From assembly GCF_000420945.1 (NCBI RefSeq), contig NZ_ATVX01000011.1, positions 54,790-118,789 on the forward strand: DNA of 64,000 nucleotides, given 5' to 3'. Shown piece by piece: positions 34,578-43,851 of this stretch. Each line of letters starts with the position of its first letter. Position 1 is the first letter of the stretch. The notes under the pieces are model-generated. The model searched no databases and was not told where the DNA came from. It worked only from the letters and a program-made list of their open reading frames with translations. The DNA comes from Butyrivibrio sp. VCB2006. GTDB lineage: Bacteria > Bacillota > Clostridia > Lachnospirales > Lachnospiraceae. The translations under genes were made by a program, and so were the position numbers.

Positions 34578-35747
34578 TCACCTGCTTTTCGTGGCGATGT
34601 ACATAATTGCCTTGATCCTGTCTTCAAAAGAAAAGTCCTTTTTGGCCCTCTCATGTCCTTTGGCCGCCAAAAGAACTCTCTCCGACTCATGAGAAAGGTA
34701 ATAATCTATCTTTTCAATTGCTTCCTCCACACATTCGTAGGTGGCAATTTCATCTTCAAAAAAGAAATCGTCAAGCTCCGCCTGATGGGTTGTTAAAAGA
34801 AATCCTCCAACTCCAAGAACGTCAACCACCCTAAGCGGAATACCTGTCCTGTTAGCCCTGAGTGTAGGATTAAGATTGATTTTGCTACTAAGAAAAACCT
34901 GAGGCATTTCCCTGCCATAGTTAACAGGGCCATGTATCTCTACTCCCTGACTTGTTAACAGGTCCCTGTTCTGATCTGTCACACTGGAGGCATAGAGTCT
35001 TGTACTATACCCATTTCCCGCACTTAGCCGCAGTAGCGCCAGTCTCTCCATGTGAGTTATATGGGCACAGATGGAGTAAAAGAGCTGGGCTTTATTTGGC
35101 TGTACTGCCATTTCCGACTGATCCTTATAATGCCTGCAGACCTGTTCCACAAAATCCTCCGTAAGAGCAGAATCCAACACCATACTTCCGGCATGTTTAA
35201 GCTGCACCTGAACCATTGCCTCCAGAAACTGTTGTTGCTCCGGAGCCATTATGGATTTAAGACCCAAAAACGAATCCGAATGGTATAGTCCTCCAACCAA
35301 GGACACATCACACTGATACTTATCAATTGCCTTAAAAGATGATAACCTCTCTATATTTGCTCCAAGGGGAAGATAATATACATTATCAAATCCTTGGTTC
35401 TTGTAGCTCTCGTAGTCATATCTACAGAAAAAGAAAATCCGATTTGTGGAATAATCCAGTGTTTCCAGCGACTGTATTTCCGGCGGGCTGTCATAAACCC
35501 AAGCGCAGTAAACAATGTTGTTAACATAACAGATTCTTGCAACCGCAGGATAATAGTTGGTTGTGAGCACAATGTCAAAAGAGCCCTCAGAAAGCTCTTT
35601 TTTCATGAAAGAAGAAAACTCATCGTTTCCCTCTTTATCTGCCAATATAAATTGGACACTCTTACAGTTATGTCCAAGCTTTTTAATGCAATACTGCATA
35701 TCTTCGGTCAGAAATGAACCAAAGAGGTCAAGTAGTAGGATGTTCAC
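34578..35747 (-). CDS. CgeB-type glycosyltransferase (DUF3880 + Glyco_trans_1_2)
   Basis: 389 residues, the same two-domain architecture as the protein at 31244-32395: TTNYYPAVA and WVYDSPP (Trp83, Asp86, Pro88) in the first half, SKINLNPTLRANRTGIPLR and DVLGVGGFLLTT in the second. The two copies are the closest pair of the family in the window and are separated only by a GT4 and a GT2 gene, so local duplication is likely. It begins with GTG at 35747, five bases after AGGAGA. The surrounding minus-strand genes appear to form a single operon. Confidence 0.85.
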   Translation of the reverse strand: MNILLLDLFGSFLTEDMQYCIKKLGHNCKSVQFILADKEGNDEFSSFMKKELSEGSFDIVLTTNYYPAVARICYVNNIVYCAWVYDSPPEIQSLETLDYSTNRIFFFCRYDYESYKNQGFDNVYYLPLGANIERLSSFKAIDKYQCDVSLVGGLYHSDSFLGLKSIMAPEQQQFLEAMVQVQLKHAGSMVLDSALTEDFVEQVCRHYKDQSEMAVQPNKAQLFYSICAHITHMERLALLRLSAGNGYSTRLYASSVTDQNRDLLTSQGVEIHGPVNYGREMPQVFLSSKINLNPTLRANRTGIPLRVVDVLGVGGFLLTTHQAELDDFFFEDEIATYECVEEAIEKIDYYLSHESERVLLAAKGHERAKKDFSFEDRIKAIMYIATKSR

Positions 35748-35786
35748 AGGATTCTCCTAACTAAAATCATGTTGTGCATCAAACTG

Positions 35787-36686
35787 TCACATTAGTACAT
35801 CGCTAAGAATTCGAGAAAACTTTTGGGCTCCATTTGGTGTCAAATGATCCTGATCCAAAAAATCCTCGATATCCACTATATGTTCATCATTAAAATCAAT
35901 GAAATTAACTTCAAAAGGAAGTTCATTCAAAATCGCGTAAACAATCTTTTTATACTCAGGATTTATATATCTAACATATTCTCCTGAAAAAGGCATTATC
36001 ATCGCATAAATTTTCACTCCACTGTGAGATAATATCTGGCATAGCTTATAAAAAAGCCCTAAATTTTCTTCCAGCGTAGCTTTATGCTGAATATGCTTAT
36101 TTTGAAGAAGCGCTCTGTTTTTAGCAAAGTTCTCCCTCTCCTCCTGAGTAATATTGCTCCATCCGCCACTGGTTACCACGATATTGGCATTCTCATCTCT
36201 TTTTATTCTGTCATTAAAATATGCTCTGTCCTGTAGAAAGAATGAATGATATTCATCCACAAATTCCTCATCAAAAAGCCTGCTGACAGACCTTTCTTTC
36301 TGTTCATCAGTAGCATAATAGTTGTGGGTTGTTCCAAACAACGGATAATAAATATCAATACATCTTTCTTTAAACATTGTCTGTGACAAATCATAATGAA
36401 AACTATAATATCCAAGCGCAAATACTACAGTTTTGACAACATGTTCCGTATCATTTTTAAGAATATTTATTATGTGATGTGTATCGTAAAAAATATCCTG
36501 AGAATGCATGCAAAAGCTAAGTGAAGGTTTACTTATACAGGAACAATCGATAGATTCAAGGCCATAGCTCAGCCCTGTAAATACTATTTCCGGCTGCACT
36601 TTTTTTGTATTAAAGAGCCAGTGCATACTTTCAAGATAGCAATAATCATAGTTTGCTAAAAAAGCAGGATTTTGCTCAATACCCAT
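35787..36686 (-). CDS. SGNH-hydrolase-like protein of unknown function
   Basis: About 299 residues with no signal peptide or membrane helix. GLSYGLESID near residue 40 resembles an SGNH block I with a nucleophile Ser, and DQDHLTPNGAQKF near the C-terminus matches the Asp-x-x-His block V. The middle lacks a clear GxND block. Similar proteins occur beside glycosyltransferases in capsule and flagellin-modification loci and may acylate or deacylate a sugar, but I cannot place this one in a named family. The start is uncertain: ATG 36686 with GGAG three bases upstream, or TTG 36695 with AGGAG three bases upstream. Lies between the GT11 and CgeB-type genes. Confidence 0.6.
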   Translation of the reverse strand: MGIEQNPAFLANYDYCYLESMHWLFNTKKVQPEIVFTGLSYGLESIDCSCISKPSLSFCMHSQDIFYDTHHIINILKNDTEHVVKTVVFALGYYSFHYDLSQTMFKERCIDIYYPLFGTTHNYYATDEQKERSVSRLFDEEFVDEYHSFFLQDRAYFNDRIKRDENANIVVTSGGWSNITQEERENFAKNRALLQNKHIQHKATLEENLGLFYKLCQILSHSGVKIYAMIMPFSGEYVRYINPEYKKIVYAILNELPFEVNFIDFNDEHIVDIEDFLDQDHLTPNGAQKFSRILSDVLM

Positions 36687-36720
36687 TTTCTCCAAAAGCT
36701 CCTATTCCAATACCTGTAAG

Positions 36721-37518
36721 TTAGATAACAACCCAATTATCAAGATATAGCATTCGCGAATCCCTGCTTCTGAACCAGTTCGCCGGCGCTACAGTTATTC
36801 CGTCTCGATTAGAAACAGCCGCTCCCCACCAGCTAAATGTGGAATTAGCTATAATGTGGTGTCTAGCCCTGGTCAAAAGATATAAATCCTCATAATCTCT
36901 TCTCATAGGCATAAATACTGTCTTACCCTGCCAGATAACATCCACAAAGGTCTTGCAGTATTGAATATCATCACTAAAAACATAAAGAACTGCGGTGTCA
37001 TCTTTTCCCGGAATTGCTTCCATAGCTCTTTTATAATATTCAGGAGTTATATCCCCATATTTTCTGACGTTATCTTCATCCAGATAATCTCCACGCCTTA
37101 CATGCAGGGAAATTGAATTGCCTTCTCCAATTTCCTTTGCCACTTCCTCGAAATCGTGATCAGTACTTTCTTCTCGCAATCTTAGCTTCTCTCTGCACCA
37201 GCTAATCAGGGGCTCGCAAAACTTTTTATCCTGCCAGAATCCACTGTAAAAAACTTCATCATCTCCCTGTTTTACTGTAAAAGGCTCATATTCTCTGCAT
37301 ATTTGCCTCACATTAAGCGCGCCTTTAACCTCTTTATATTCAAAGTTAAAGTTCTGCAAAGAGTATTCTCTTTTAACAATGTCAGGATTATCCTCAAGCC
37401 TGTCAAAAAAGGAGATGTAAAGCGCAGATTCGTTACCCGTCACCTCTTCAATACATTTAGCAAAAGCATATTGAAAAAGCTGGTTTCCCAAGCCTCCCAT
37501 AACTTCAACGTAATTCAT
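36721..37518 (-). CDS. GT11 alpha-1,2-fucosyltransferase-like
   Basis: 265 residues. The family marks are GGLGNQLFQYAFA at 8-20, HVRRGDY at 139-145 (the GDP-fucose-binding motif), and IANSTFSWWGAA near 227-238. GT11 enzymes transfer fucose from GDP-fucose in alpha-1,2 linkage with inversion. GDP-mannose dehydratase and GDP-fucose synthase genes are absent from this window, so the donor would come from elsewhere. The length is slightly below the 280-300 residues typical of the family. The ATG lies two bases after the stop of the GT2 gene upstream. Confidence 0.88.
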   Translation of the reverse strand: MNYVEVMGGLGNQLFQYAFAKCIEEVTGNESALYISFFDRLEDNPDIVKREYSLQNFNFEYKEVKGALNVRQICREYEPFTVKQGDDEVFYSGFWQDKKFCEPLISWCREKLRLREESTDHDFEEVAKEIGEGNSISLHVRRGDYLDEDNVRKYGDITPEYYKRAMEAIPGKDDTAVLYVFSDDIQYCKTFVDVIWQGKTVFMPMRRDYEDLYLLTRARHHIIANSTFSWWGAAVSNRDGITVAPANWFRSRDSRMLYLDNWVVI

Positions 37519-37519
37519 T

Positions 37520-38527
37520 CTAACTAAATCTCCTGTCGCACTCTTCCATGATCATTAGATCAAGTTCTGATATCCGGCTTGTCACCTCCGGATTATCTCT
37601 ATAAGGAATCGATATAACCTTTTCTTTTAACTTGGCAAGTTCTGATATCATCTGCCTCTCAGAGTTATTTATTCTATCGAAATAATCACCAACATGCTTC
37701 TCATCTGCGCCAAGTTTTAGAATCTGGTCGTAGAGGCATCTGTTAATACCATAGGAATACCATACTGTCTGAGCATACTCTATTGTCTGCTTCGCTGCTT
37801 CATAATTGGGAAGGTCATGGCAGAGCCTGTAAGTTCCCTCAATAACGCCATAAATACTTTCAAAATACTTGTCCTGATCGATAATCTTAGTATCTGAGCC
37901 GGGAGCATCACTATAGTAATAGAGGACCTCTTTTACGGTCCAAATGTCTTTCGCCTTGAGATACAGATACTTTAAAACGTCATTATCAGACAAAATCCTT
38001 ACATAATTACGCATTTTGATGGGCGGATCATAAAACAATTCTCTTCTGATCAACTTACTCCAAAGATATCCTCCCTGAAGAATCAATATACGTCTCTTTT
38101 CATCATCAAGAATACCTTCGGCTTCATTGGGAGTTGATATAGTAGTGGCATCGGCTGCTTCCACATAGAATCCGCAATCTACGATGTCTGCATCTTTTTC
38201 TTTAGCCTTCTGATAGAGAAGTTCAAACATATTGGAAGCACAATAGTCATCGCTATCGCAAAAGCCTATATATTCACCCTGTGCAACCTCAAGGCCTGTA
38301 TTCTTGGCTCCGCCGCAACCAAGATTCTGCTCATTATTTAGAATAATAACTTTATCAGGAAACTGTTCACGGCACCTTTGCATAATCTCCCAGGTGTCAT
38401 CCTTGGAAGCATCATTTACAACAATTATCTCAATATCATCAAGAGTCTGGTGAACCAGGCTGGTGAGGCATTTAGCCAATGTGTTATGAGCATTGTATGC
38501 GCCTACAATTATGCTAACCTTCTTCAT
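37520..38527 (-). CDS. GT2 glycosyltransferase (paralogue of 32392-33405)
   Basis: 335 residues. VSIIVGAYNAHNTLAKCL replaces the more usual IPxYN strand, then VVNDASKDDT and FCDSDDY at about 89-95. The pair with the 337-residue GT2 at 32392-33405 is alignable along the full length, including the C-terminal motif LDLMIMEECDRRF versus LDLAIIKECDIRF. It is the first gene of a minus-strand run of eight genes and lies downstream of the bidirectional promoter block at 38571-38604. A GGAGAGAAA site precedes the ATG. Confidence 0.88.
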   Translation of the reverse strand: MKKVSIIVGAYNAHNTLAKCLTSLVHQTLDDIEIIVVNDASKDDTWEIMQRCREQFPDKVIILNNEQNLGCGGAKNTGLEVAQGEYIGFCDSDDYCASNMFELLYQKAKEKDADIVDCGFYVEAADATTISTPNEAEGILDDEKRRILILQGGYLWSKLIRRELFYDPPIKMRNYVRILSDNDVLKYLYLKAKDIWTVKEVLYYYSDAPGSDTKIIDQDKYFESIYGVIEGTYRLCHDLPNYEAAKQTIEYAQTVWYSYGINRCLYDQILKLGADEKHVGDYFDRINNSERQMISELAKLKEKVISIPYRDNPEVTSRISELDLMIMEECDRRFS

Positions 38528-38570
38528 ATTTTCTCTCCAAAGGGTAAAAGCCGTGGAAACAATTAACGTA

Positions 38571-38604
38571 TTTAAGTATATTTTATCACAATATGTAATA
38601 TAAT
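38571..38604. promoter_or_regulatory. bidirectional promoter block, 34-bp copy A
   Basis: Identical over 34 bases to 43767-43800. It ends with TATAAT on the plus strand (38599-38604) and starts with a TATACT on the minus strand (38575-38580), so it can serve both the CgeB-fusion gene and the GT2 gene. Neither -10 box has a canonical -35 hexamer. Confidence 0.6.
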
Positions 38605-38646
38605 AATATTGAGCATTATGCTATCAAAGTGCCGTGAAAGGTCCCT

Positions 38647-40470
38647 ATGAACGAAAAGAAGTTTTGCTTTATATCCTGCATATCGGACGATGAGCATGAT
38701 CAGAAGGTGATTGATACCTTAAGTCAGCTTCAAGTGCCGGAAGGATACGAAATTGAATATCTTGGAGTCCGACAGGCTACCTCAATTGTTTCCGGTTATA
38801 ACGAGGCAATTGATTCTACTGATGCGCTTATAAAGATCTTTTTTGATGAAAACATTGATATTACCTGTCCTGACATTCTTTTTAGAATTCTTAGCATATA
38901 CGGATCAGACCCCGGTATCGATATTATAGGCGTTTGCGGAACTGATAAGATGCCAGTGGATATGGTAATGCAACACGGAATAATGTATGGAGAAGAATCA
39001 GATAACACCTATGCTGTATCAGGGGATTATCAGGAAGTTCTGTGCATATCAGAAGATCTTTTCGTAGTAAAAGGGAATTATTGCTTCAATAGTAAGCTTT
39101 TTGACGGCAATAGTTTCTATAACGTTGACCTATGCGCAAATGCCCTGAGAAATGGCAGAAAAATAGTTGTAGCAAACCAGTCACTTCCGTGGATAAATAA
39201 ATCATCTAGTCCTGCTTATGACAATGATTTTGAAAAATATAGAAAAATAGCATTGGAAAAATATGCCCAAATCTTTGGAATAGACCAAACAGCAAAAAGA
39301 ATCGGTGTTGCTTTTTTGGAAGAGATGTCCGCCAATGACATGCTATGGGCTCTTTTGCAGACCAGACATGATGTTGAGATCATGAGCCTTGGCATTTCAA
39401 TCTATAGAAACACTCCCGAGGATGTAGATAAAATCTATCATTTCATCACTAATCACCACATAGATATTGTTTTCAGTTTCGATTTCTGTCCCGCTATATC
39501 TGCTGCCTGTGAAAAATGCAGCGTCAAGTACGCATCCTGGATATATGACGCCCCCCAGGAGGCTCTTTTTGACGAGCAGGTTCTAAACTCCTGTAACTAT
39601 GTCTTTTCTTTTGACAAAAACCAGGTAAAAGAAACTTCTGAATTTGGATGTCCCAACGTTTTCTATCAGCCTCTTGCAGCCAACACCACAAGGATGGCTA
39701 TGCTCAAAACTGAAGCTGACGATGTAGCCAGGTTTTTCTGTGAGGTTTCCTTTATAGGATCCCTATATTCTGATGATTTATACCGAAATGTATTTGATAG
39801 AGTTTGTAGTAACACTCATAAAGAACTTGATAGGATTATCGAAGGCTCTATGGGAATTTGGGATGGTCATGATCATATCAGCGGCAAATTATCGGACTCA
39901 TCCAGAGAAGAACTATTGTCTCTTCTGTGCAGCAGCCCTAATCCACTTGCCAAAGCCAATCCTGATACCTATATAAATGCCATTTTTATCTCAAGATACC
40001 TTACAAATTTCGAGCGAACAGAGATACTAAGGCGCATTTCCAAACATGATCTGCACTTTTACACCAGAGAGAGCAATGTTTCCATAGAAAATGTCACTCC
40101 TCTCCCCGCACTTGACTACGCTTCAGAGCTTCCAAAGGCCTACGCCCTTAGCAAGATTAATCTCAATATCACTCTGCACACTATCACCTCCGGAATCCCA
40201 CTACGAGTTTTTGATATTATGGGCTCCGGCGGTTTTATGCTGACTAATTATCAGCCTGAAATCGATGATCTTTTTGTCATAGGAAAAGATCTGGATGTGT
40301 TCCGCAATATAGACGAGTTAGAAGAAAAGATACAATACTACCTTGACCATGACGACCTTAGAAGACAAATCGCCCAAAATGGTCAGCTTAAAATAAAAAA
40401 GAGTCATTCCTACGAAACAAGCATGAATGCCATGCTCAATGCACTACAGTTGCCTCAAGCCAGGGATTAA
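38647..40470 (+). CDS. GT2-like domain fused to CgeB-type glycosyltransferase
   Basis: 607 residues. Residues 1-220 resemble a GT2-like (Glyco_tranf_2_5) domain that handles a nucleotide-sugar fold but lack a clear DxD. Residues 225-600 form a DUF3880 plus Glyco_trans_1_2 unit: SFDFCPAIS, ASWIYDAPQ (Trp298, Asp301), SKINLNITLHTITSGIPLR and DIMGSGGFMLTNYQPEI. It may perform two sugar additions in sequence or use the first domain for acceptor binding. GAAAGG lies five bases before the ATG. The 3' end overlaps the convergent DUF616-like gene by 35 bases. Divergent from the GT2 gene at 37520-38527. Confidence 0.83.
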   Translation: MNEKKFCFISCISDDEHDQKVIDTLSQLQVPEGYEIEYLGVRQATSIVSGYNEAIDSTDALIKIFFDENIDITCPDILFRILSIYGSDPGIDIIGVCGTDKMPVDMVMQHGIMYGEESDNTYAVSGDYQEVLCISEDLFVVKGNYCFNSKLFDGNSFYNVDLCANALRNGRKIVVANQSLPWINKSSSPAYDNDFEKYRKIALEKYAQIFGIDQTAKRIGVAFLEEMSANDMLWALLQTRHDVEIMSLGISIYRNTPEDVDKIYHFITNHHIDIVFSFDFCPAISAACEKCSVKYASWIYDAPQEALFDEQVLNSCNYVFSFDKNQVKETSEFGCPNVFYQPLAANTTRMAMLKTEADDVARFFCEVSFIGSLYSDDLYRNVFDRVCSNTHKELDRIIEGSMGIWDGHDHISGKLSDSSREELLSLLCSSPNPLAKANPDTYINAIFISRYLTNFERTEILRRISKHDLHFYTRESNVSIENVTPLPALDYASELPKAYALSKINLNITLHTITSGIPLRVFDIMGSGGFMLTNYQPEIDDLFVIGKDLDVFRNIDELEEKIQYYLDHDDLRRQIAQNGQLKIKKSHSYETSMNAMLNALQLPQARD

Positions 40471-41479
40471 GTGACACTAACATATCGCAAATATCATAGT
40501 CATAACCATTTTTCCAACACGCATAGTCAAAGCTCATCTGATCACGGCCGTGGCTATATTTCCTGTATTCATCCCACCAGGTTTCCATTACTCGTTGCAA
40601 CTTCTGGTCATGATGATCCCGTACTATGCAGCCGGCTTCAATAAGATAGCCTTTTCCTACGTAGCCTTCGTTTTTGTATTTCTCAAGCTGATCCATAATC
40701 TCATTCTTATCTGCTTTACCATTATCAAGGATAATTTGAACCTCATCCTCCAGTGTCCCTGATGAATGATGCGGAAAACAAAGCATCCCGCTTGTTTTTG
40801 AATATATATCCAAAAATGTCTCCATATTATCTTTAATACGAATGCTTCCATCCACATAAATTGAATAATCATACTCCGGAAAAAGAATATGTGGGTGCAT
40901 CTTGAGCCATCTGGATAAAAGCCTTGGAGATAGTTCTTCCTCATTATCAGCAACTTTAATATTCCATAATCCCTTGTAATCATCAGGCATCTTATCAGTA
41001 ACAAGGATATAGTCAAGGTCTGAATCCTTAACTATAGGCTCATTTACAAAGTCATAGCCTCCTGTTATTACAGAATAAACTACTCCTCTCCCCTGAAAAC
41101 GATTGGAATGCATTGAATACTTGCGCTGATAAGCATTTCTGACAAAACTAATGTACTTCAGATGCTCGTTCAACGCCCTTATCTGCTTATTCTTCTCTTC
41201 TATCTGCTCTGAGACAGGGCTTTCTTTGTACTCATACAGCTTATCGCCGCAATACCTTGTAAGGCACTTCTGTGCCAAATATGAAAACAACGCTGTGTCG
41301 GTGTTTTCTTCCCGAATGTATTCTTGTAATGCGTCAACATCACTATTACTCTGCTCATCGAACAGAGCATAATAAATCGCATTATAAATATTTATCAGCA
41401 AATCCTCATTAGCAAACCCCATTGAATTCATATGCTGAATGAGCTCTGATATTTGCGAAACAAGTTCAGGATTGTACAT
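40436..41479 (-). CDS. DUF616/TOD1-like glycosyltransferase domain protein
   Basis: About 347 residues. An N-terminal helical region of 110 residues is followed by a GT-like domain beginning VVYSVITGGYD, with DLDYILVTD, SRWLKMHPH, YDYSIYVDGSI (DxS metal-site-like) and GRDQMSFDYACWK. This order matches the DUF616 (TOD1/MUCI70-like) family found in bacteria and plants. The bacterial function is not established; a GT-A transferase in the same pathway is likely. ATG 41479 has AAAGGA six bases upstream and is preferred to ATG 41503. It follows the 744-residue GT gene by 20 bases and its end overlaps the convergent fusion gene. Confidence 0.78.
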   Translation of the reverse strand: MYNPELVSQISELIQHMNSMGFANEDLLINIYNAIYYALFDEQSNSDVDALQEYIREENTDTALFSYLAQKCLTRYCGDKLYEYKESPVSEQIEEKNKQIRALNEHLKYISFVRNAYQRKYSMHSNRFQGRGVVYSVITGGYDFVNEPIVKDSDLDYILVTDKMPDDYKGLWNIKVADNEEELSPRLLSRWLKMHPHILFPEYDYSIYVDGSIRIKDNMETFLDIYSKTSGMLCFPHHSSGTLEDEVQIILDNGKADKNEIMDQLEKYKNEGYVGKGYLIEAGCIVRDHHDQKLQRVMETWWDEYRKYSHGRDQMSFDYACWKNGYDYDICDMLVSLNPWLEATVVH

Positions 41480-41499
41480 AAACCATCCTTTCTGAGAAA

Positions 41500-43734
41500 T
41501 CATCCCAGATTTTGAGCCACCAGGTCAAATTTACCCAACTCCATAGGCAGCTGCTCTACGCTCTTAACTACTTTTATACAAGAGATGGCAAATCTCCTGA
41601 CATCATCATTTTCTTCTACTCCATACACGTCAGCATTGGGATACATAAAATGTATTCTTCCCAGCATATTTCCACAGCCACAGCCAATATGAACTATGCT
41701 GAAATGATCATCCTTCTTGTATCCTTTTTCCTCAAGTTCGTTGATATACTTAAGCTCGTTCTCGCTTAGTACCGCATATCTTGTGGCATCAAATCCCCAT
41801 TTACTGATCAGTATCTTTCTGTGCTCTTCAAAGAGCTGCCTTACATCATGTCTTTTTATAAAGCTTTGGCTTCCCACATGATAAATATAGCTGTTATGGC
41901 AGACCACAAGCTTATATCCATCGTCTCTTATCTTGAGGCTAAGGTCATCATCCTCAAGGTATCCCGGAGTAAATCTTGGGTCAAAACCGCCGGACTTTTC
42001 ATAGGCTTCCCGTCTCACAAGCATGGCAAATCCGCATAATTTGCTCTGCTCCTCCATAGGATTGTCCATAGGAACATTGTTGGAAGCGCCAAATTCCACA
42101 TACTGCTCAGGGGCATCAAATCTCACATTCAGAAGCTGATCACCTTCTGAATAATTCTGAACTGCTCCAACAGCGCCGATTTCCTCCGATGAGTATAGCG
42201 CCATCCTCATCCAGAACAGTGCATTTGCAGGAACTCTTGTATCGTTATTAAGGTAAAAGACATCATAACCTTCCGGAAGATAATCACAAGCCACATTGTT
42301 TCCAACTGAAAAGCCAAGATTCTCTTCATTAAGAATAACAAGTGCCTCATCATGGTCATTTCCCCACTGAGCAAGCCATTCTCTCGTTCCGTCCTTGGAG
42401 CCGTTCTCAAATACCACCAGCATATAGGTCTCAGGATTACAATTTGTATAAATACTCTCTATACATCGTTGTAGGTAATATGTGTTATTGTAAGACAGAA
42501 TAATTATTGCAGCTTTATTTACCGCAACATTCCCTGATTCTTTCAAGCCATCCTTTTTCCTGGTAATGCGCTCTTTCTCAGCTGTATCATCACATAAATA
42601 CTCAGCATTTTCATAACACAAGAAAGCCTGATTGATATTCTTATCCTTCAGGTCATCCCCAAGTTTCTCGTAAATCATATAGGTGTTCTTATCAAGGTAT
42701 TTAAGCCTGTCCTCAGGAACTACATCAGCAGACATAGAAAAGCCGCCGCTGGTGGTATTTGCTTTGGCAGCATTTGGATCATCTGCCCAAACCTCCTTAT
42801 AGCCTTCCTTATATTCCATCTGAGCGGCCTGTAACATCTGCTTAGGAGTAAGCTTTTCCTGATAATAGGGATTGTCAAAAAGATTAGCGTTATCCTCTCT
42901 GACTTCATGGCCCTTTTCAAAAGAGATAGCATCAAAATCCTTAGAAAGCCATGTAAAATCCCTGTCACTTATGGTATCTATGGAAAAGAAATTTCCTCCC
43001 TGCCTGAAAGAATGCCATTCCCTGAGCTTATATACACTCTGAAATCTAAGTGCCACATAGGTTCCGTAAGTCTCAAATTCGCTAAAGGATGAGTCCTGAA
43101 TCTTTTCTTCCGGAATAGCATTTATAATCTTTTCCCAAAACTTTGTTCCGGGGATTGCTTCATTTTTCTCTATATCCTGAATAAGACTACGCATAATGTC
43201 TGTACGGAAAAGCATATGCTCAGAGACAAAGGATCTCTCAATAACTTTGCCAAATCCGGGGAGAATCCTGCCCATAGTTTCAAAGTACTCTGCGTGGTAC
43301 TCATGCTTCATATCAAGATAGGGTTTCCCTGACTCTTCCTGAAACATATTGACCACCTTGCAGGGAATCGTATCCCCATCCCAAACCATGTAGTACTCAT
43401 CTTCGCACATAAAGGCATACTGCATTTTGAGAAACTGCTGATAATACCAGCCTGTAACTCCTCTTGGAAGCTCGCGCCCGGCCAGAATATGTTCCATGCG
43501 TTTTTTAATCAGTGCATGAACATCATCAAATGGAATAATGTCACTTTCATTTATCCATTCAACTTTTCCTTGTAATTCAGGAACACGGTCAAGAACCTGT
43601 CCGACTCCTTCGCCGCTGACAAAGCAGACCGGTCCATACTTGATATTCTCAACAAGTCTTGGGTACAGACCCAGAAGTCTTTCTGCATCCTTTGGAGTTA
43701 TTACTATTAGAGTTCGAAAGCTTATGCCATTCAT
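41500..43734 (-). CDS. DUF6492-like + GT2 protein ending in a partial methyltransferase domain
   Basis: 744 residues in three parts. Residues 1-300 resemble DUF6492 (VITPKDAERLLGLYPRL, YYMVWDGDTI with DGD, RTDIMRSL), a GT-A-like domain. Residues about 400-660 are a GT2 domain: IILSYNNTYYLQRCIESI, ENGSKDGT, LNNDTRVPANALF and GYLEDDDLSLKIRDDGY. Residues 672-744 begin a Rossmann methyltransferase with motif I IGCGCGNMLGRI and a later FDLVA, but stop there, so only about half of a methyltransferase fold is encoded. The protein probably keeps glycosyltransferase activity while the methyltransferase part is inactive or completed by another chain. It is divergent from the Maf gene across promoter block B. 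Confidence 0.8.
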   Translation of the reverse strand: MNGISFRTLIVITPKDAERLLGLYPRLVENIKYGPVCFVSGEGVGQVLDRVPELQGKVEWINESDIIPFDDVHALIKKRMEHILAGRELPRGVTGWYYQQFLKMQYAFMCEDEYYMVWDGDTIPCKVVNMFQEESGKPYLDMKHEYHAEYFETMGRILPGFGKVIERSFVSEHMLFRTDIMRSLIQDIEKNEAIPGTKFWEKIINAIPEEKIQDSSFSEFETYGTYVALRFQSVYKLREWHSFRQGGNFFSIDTISDRDFTWLSKDFDAISFEKGHEVREDNANLFDNPYYQEKLTPKQMLQAAQMEYKEGYKEVWADDPNAAKANTTSGGFSMSADVVPEDRLKYLDKNTYMIYEKLGDDLKDKNINQAFLCYENAEYLCDDTAEKERITRKKDGLKESGNVAVNKAAIIILSYNNTYYLQRCIESIYTNCNPETYMLVVFENGSKDGTREWLAQWGNDHDEALVILNEENLGFSVGNNVACDYLPEGYDVFYLNNDTRVPANALFWMRMALYSSEEIGAVGAVQNYSEGDQLLNVRFDAPEQYVEFGASNNVPMDNPMEEQSKLCGFAMLVRREAYEKSGGFDPRFTPGYLEDDDLSLKIRDDGYKLVVCHNSYIYHVGSQSFIKRHDVRQLFEEHRKILISKWGFDATRYAVLSENELKYINELEEKGYKKDDHFSIVHIGCGCGNMLGRIHFMYPNADVYGVEENDDVRRFAISCIKVVKSVEQLPMELGKFDLVAQNLG

Positions 43735-43766
43735 TAAGCGCCTCTTTCAAAATAGAAGTGTTCGTT

Positions 43767-43800
43767 TTTAAGTATATTTTATCACAATATGTAATATAAT
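43767..43800. promoter_or_regulatory. bidirectional promoter block, 34-bp copy B
   Basis: Identical to 38571-38604. The TATAAT at 43795-43800 faces the Maf gene, about 50 bases before its ATG; TATACT on the minus strand faces the 744-residue GT gene. The adjoining GTTCG stretch on the left recurs upstream of the CgeB-type gene at 62426-63646. Confidence 0.6.
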
Positions 43801-43851
43801 ATTACTAGAAGAGCCAGTTACTTACTGTGCATTGAAAGGTGAGTTCTCTAT

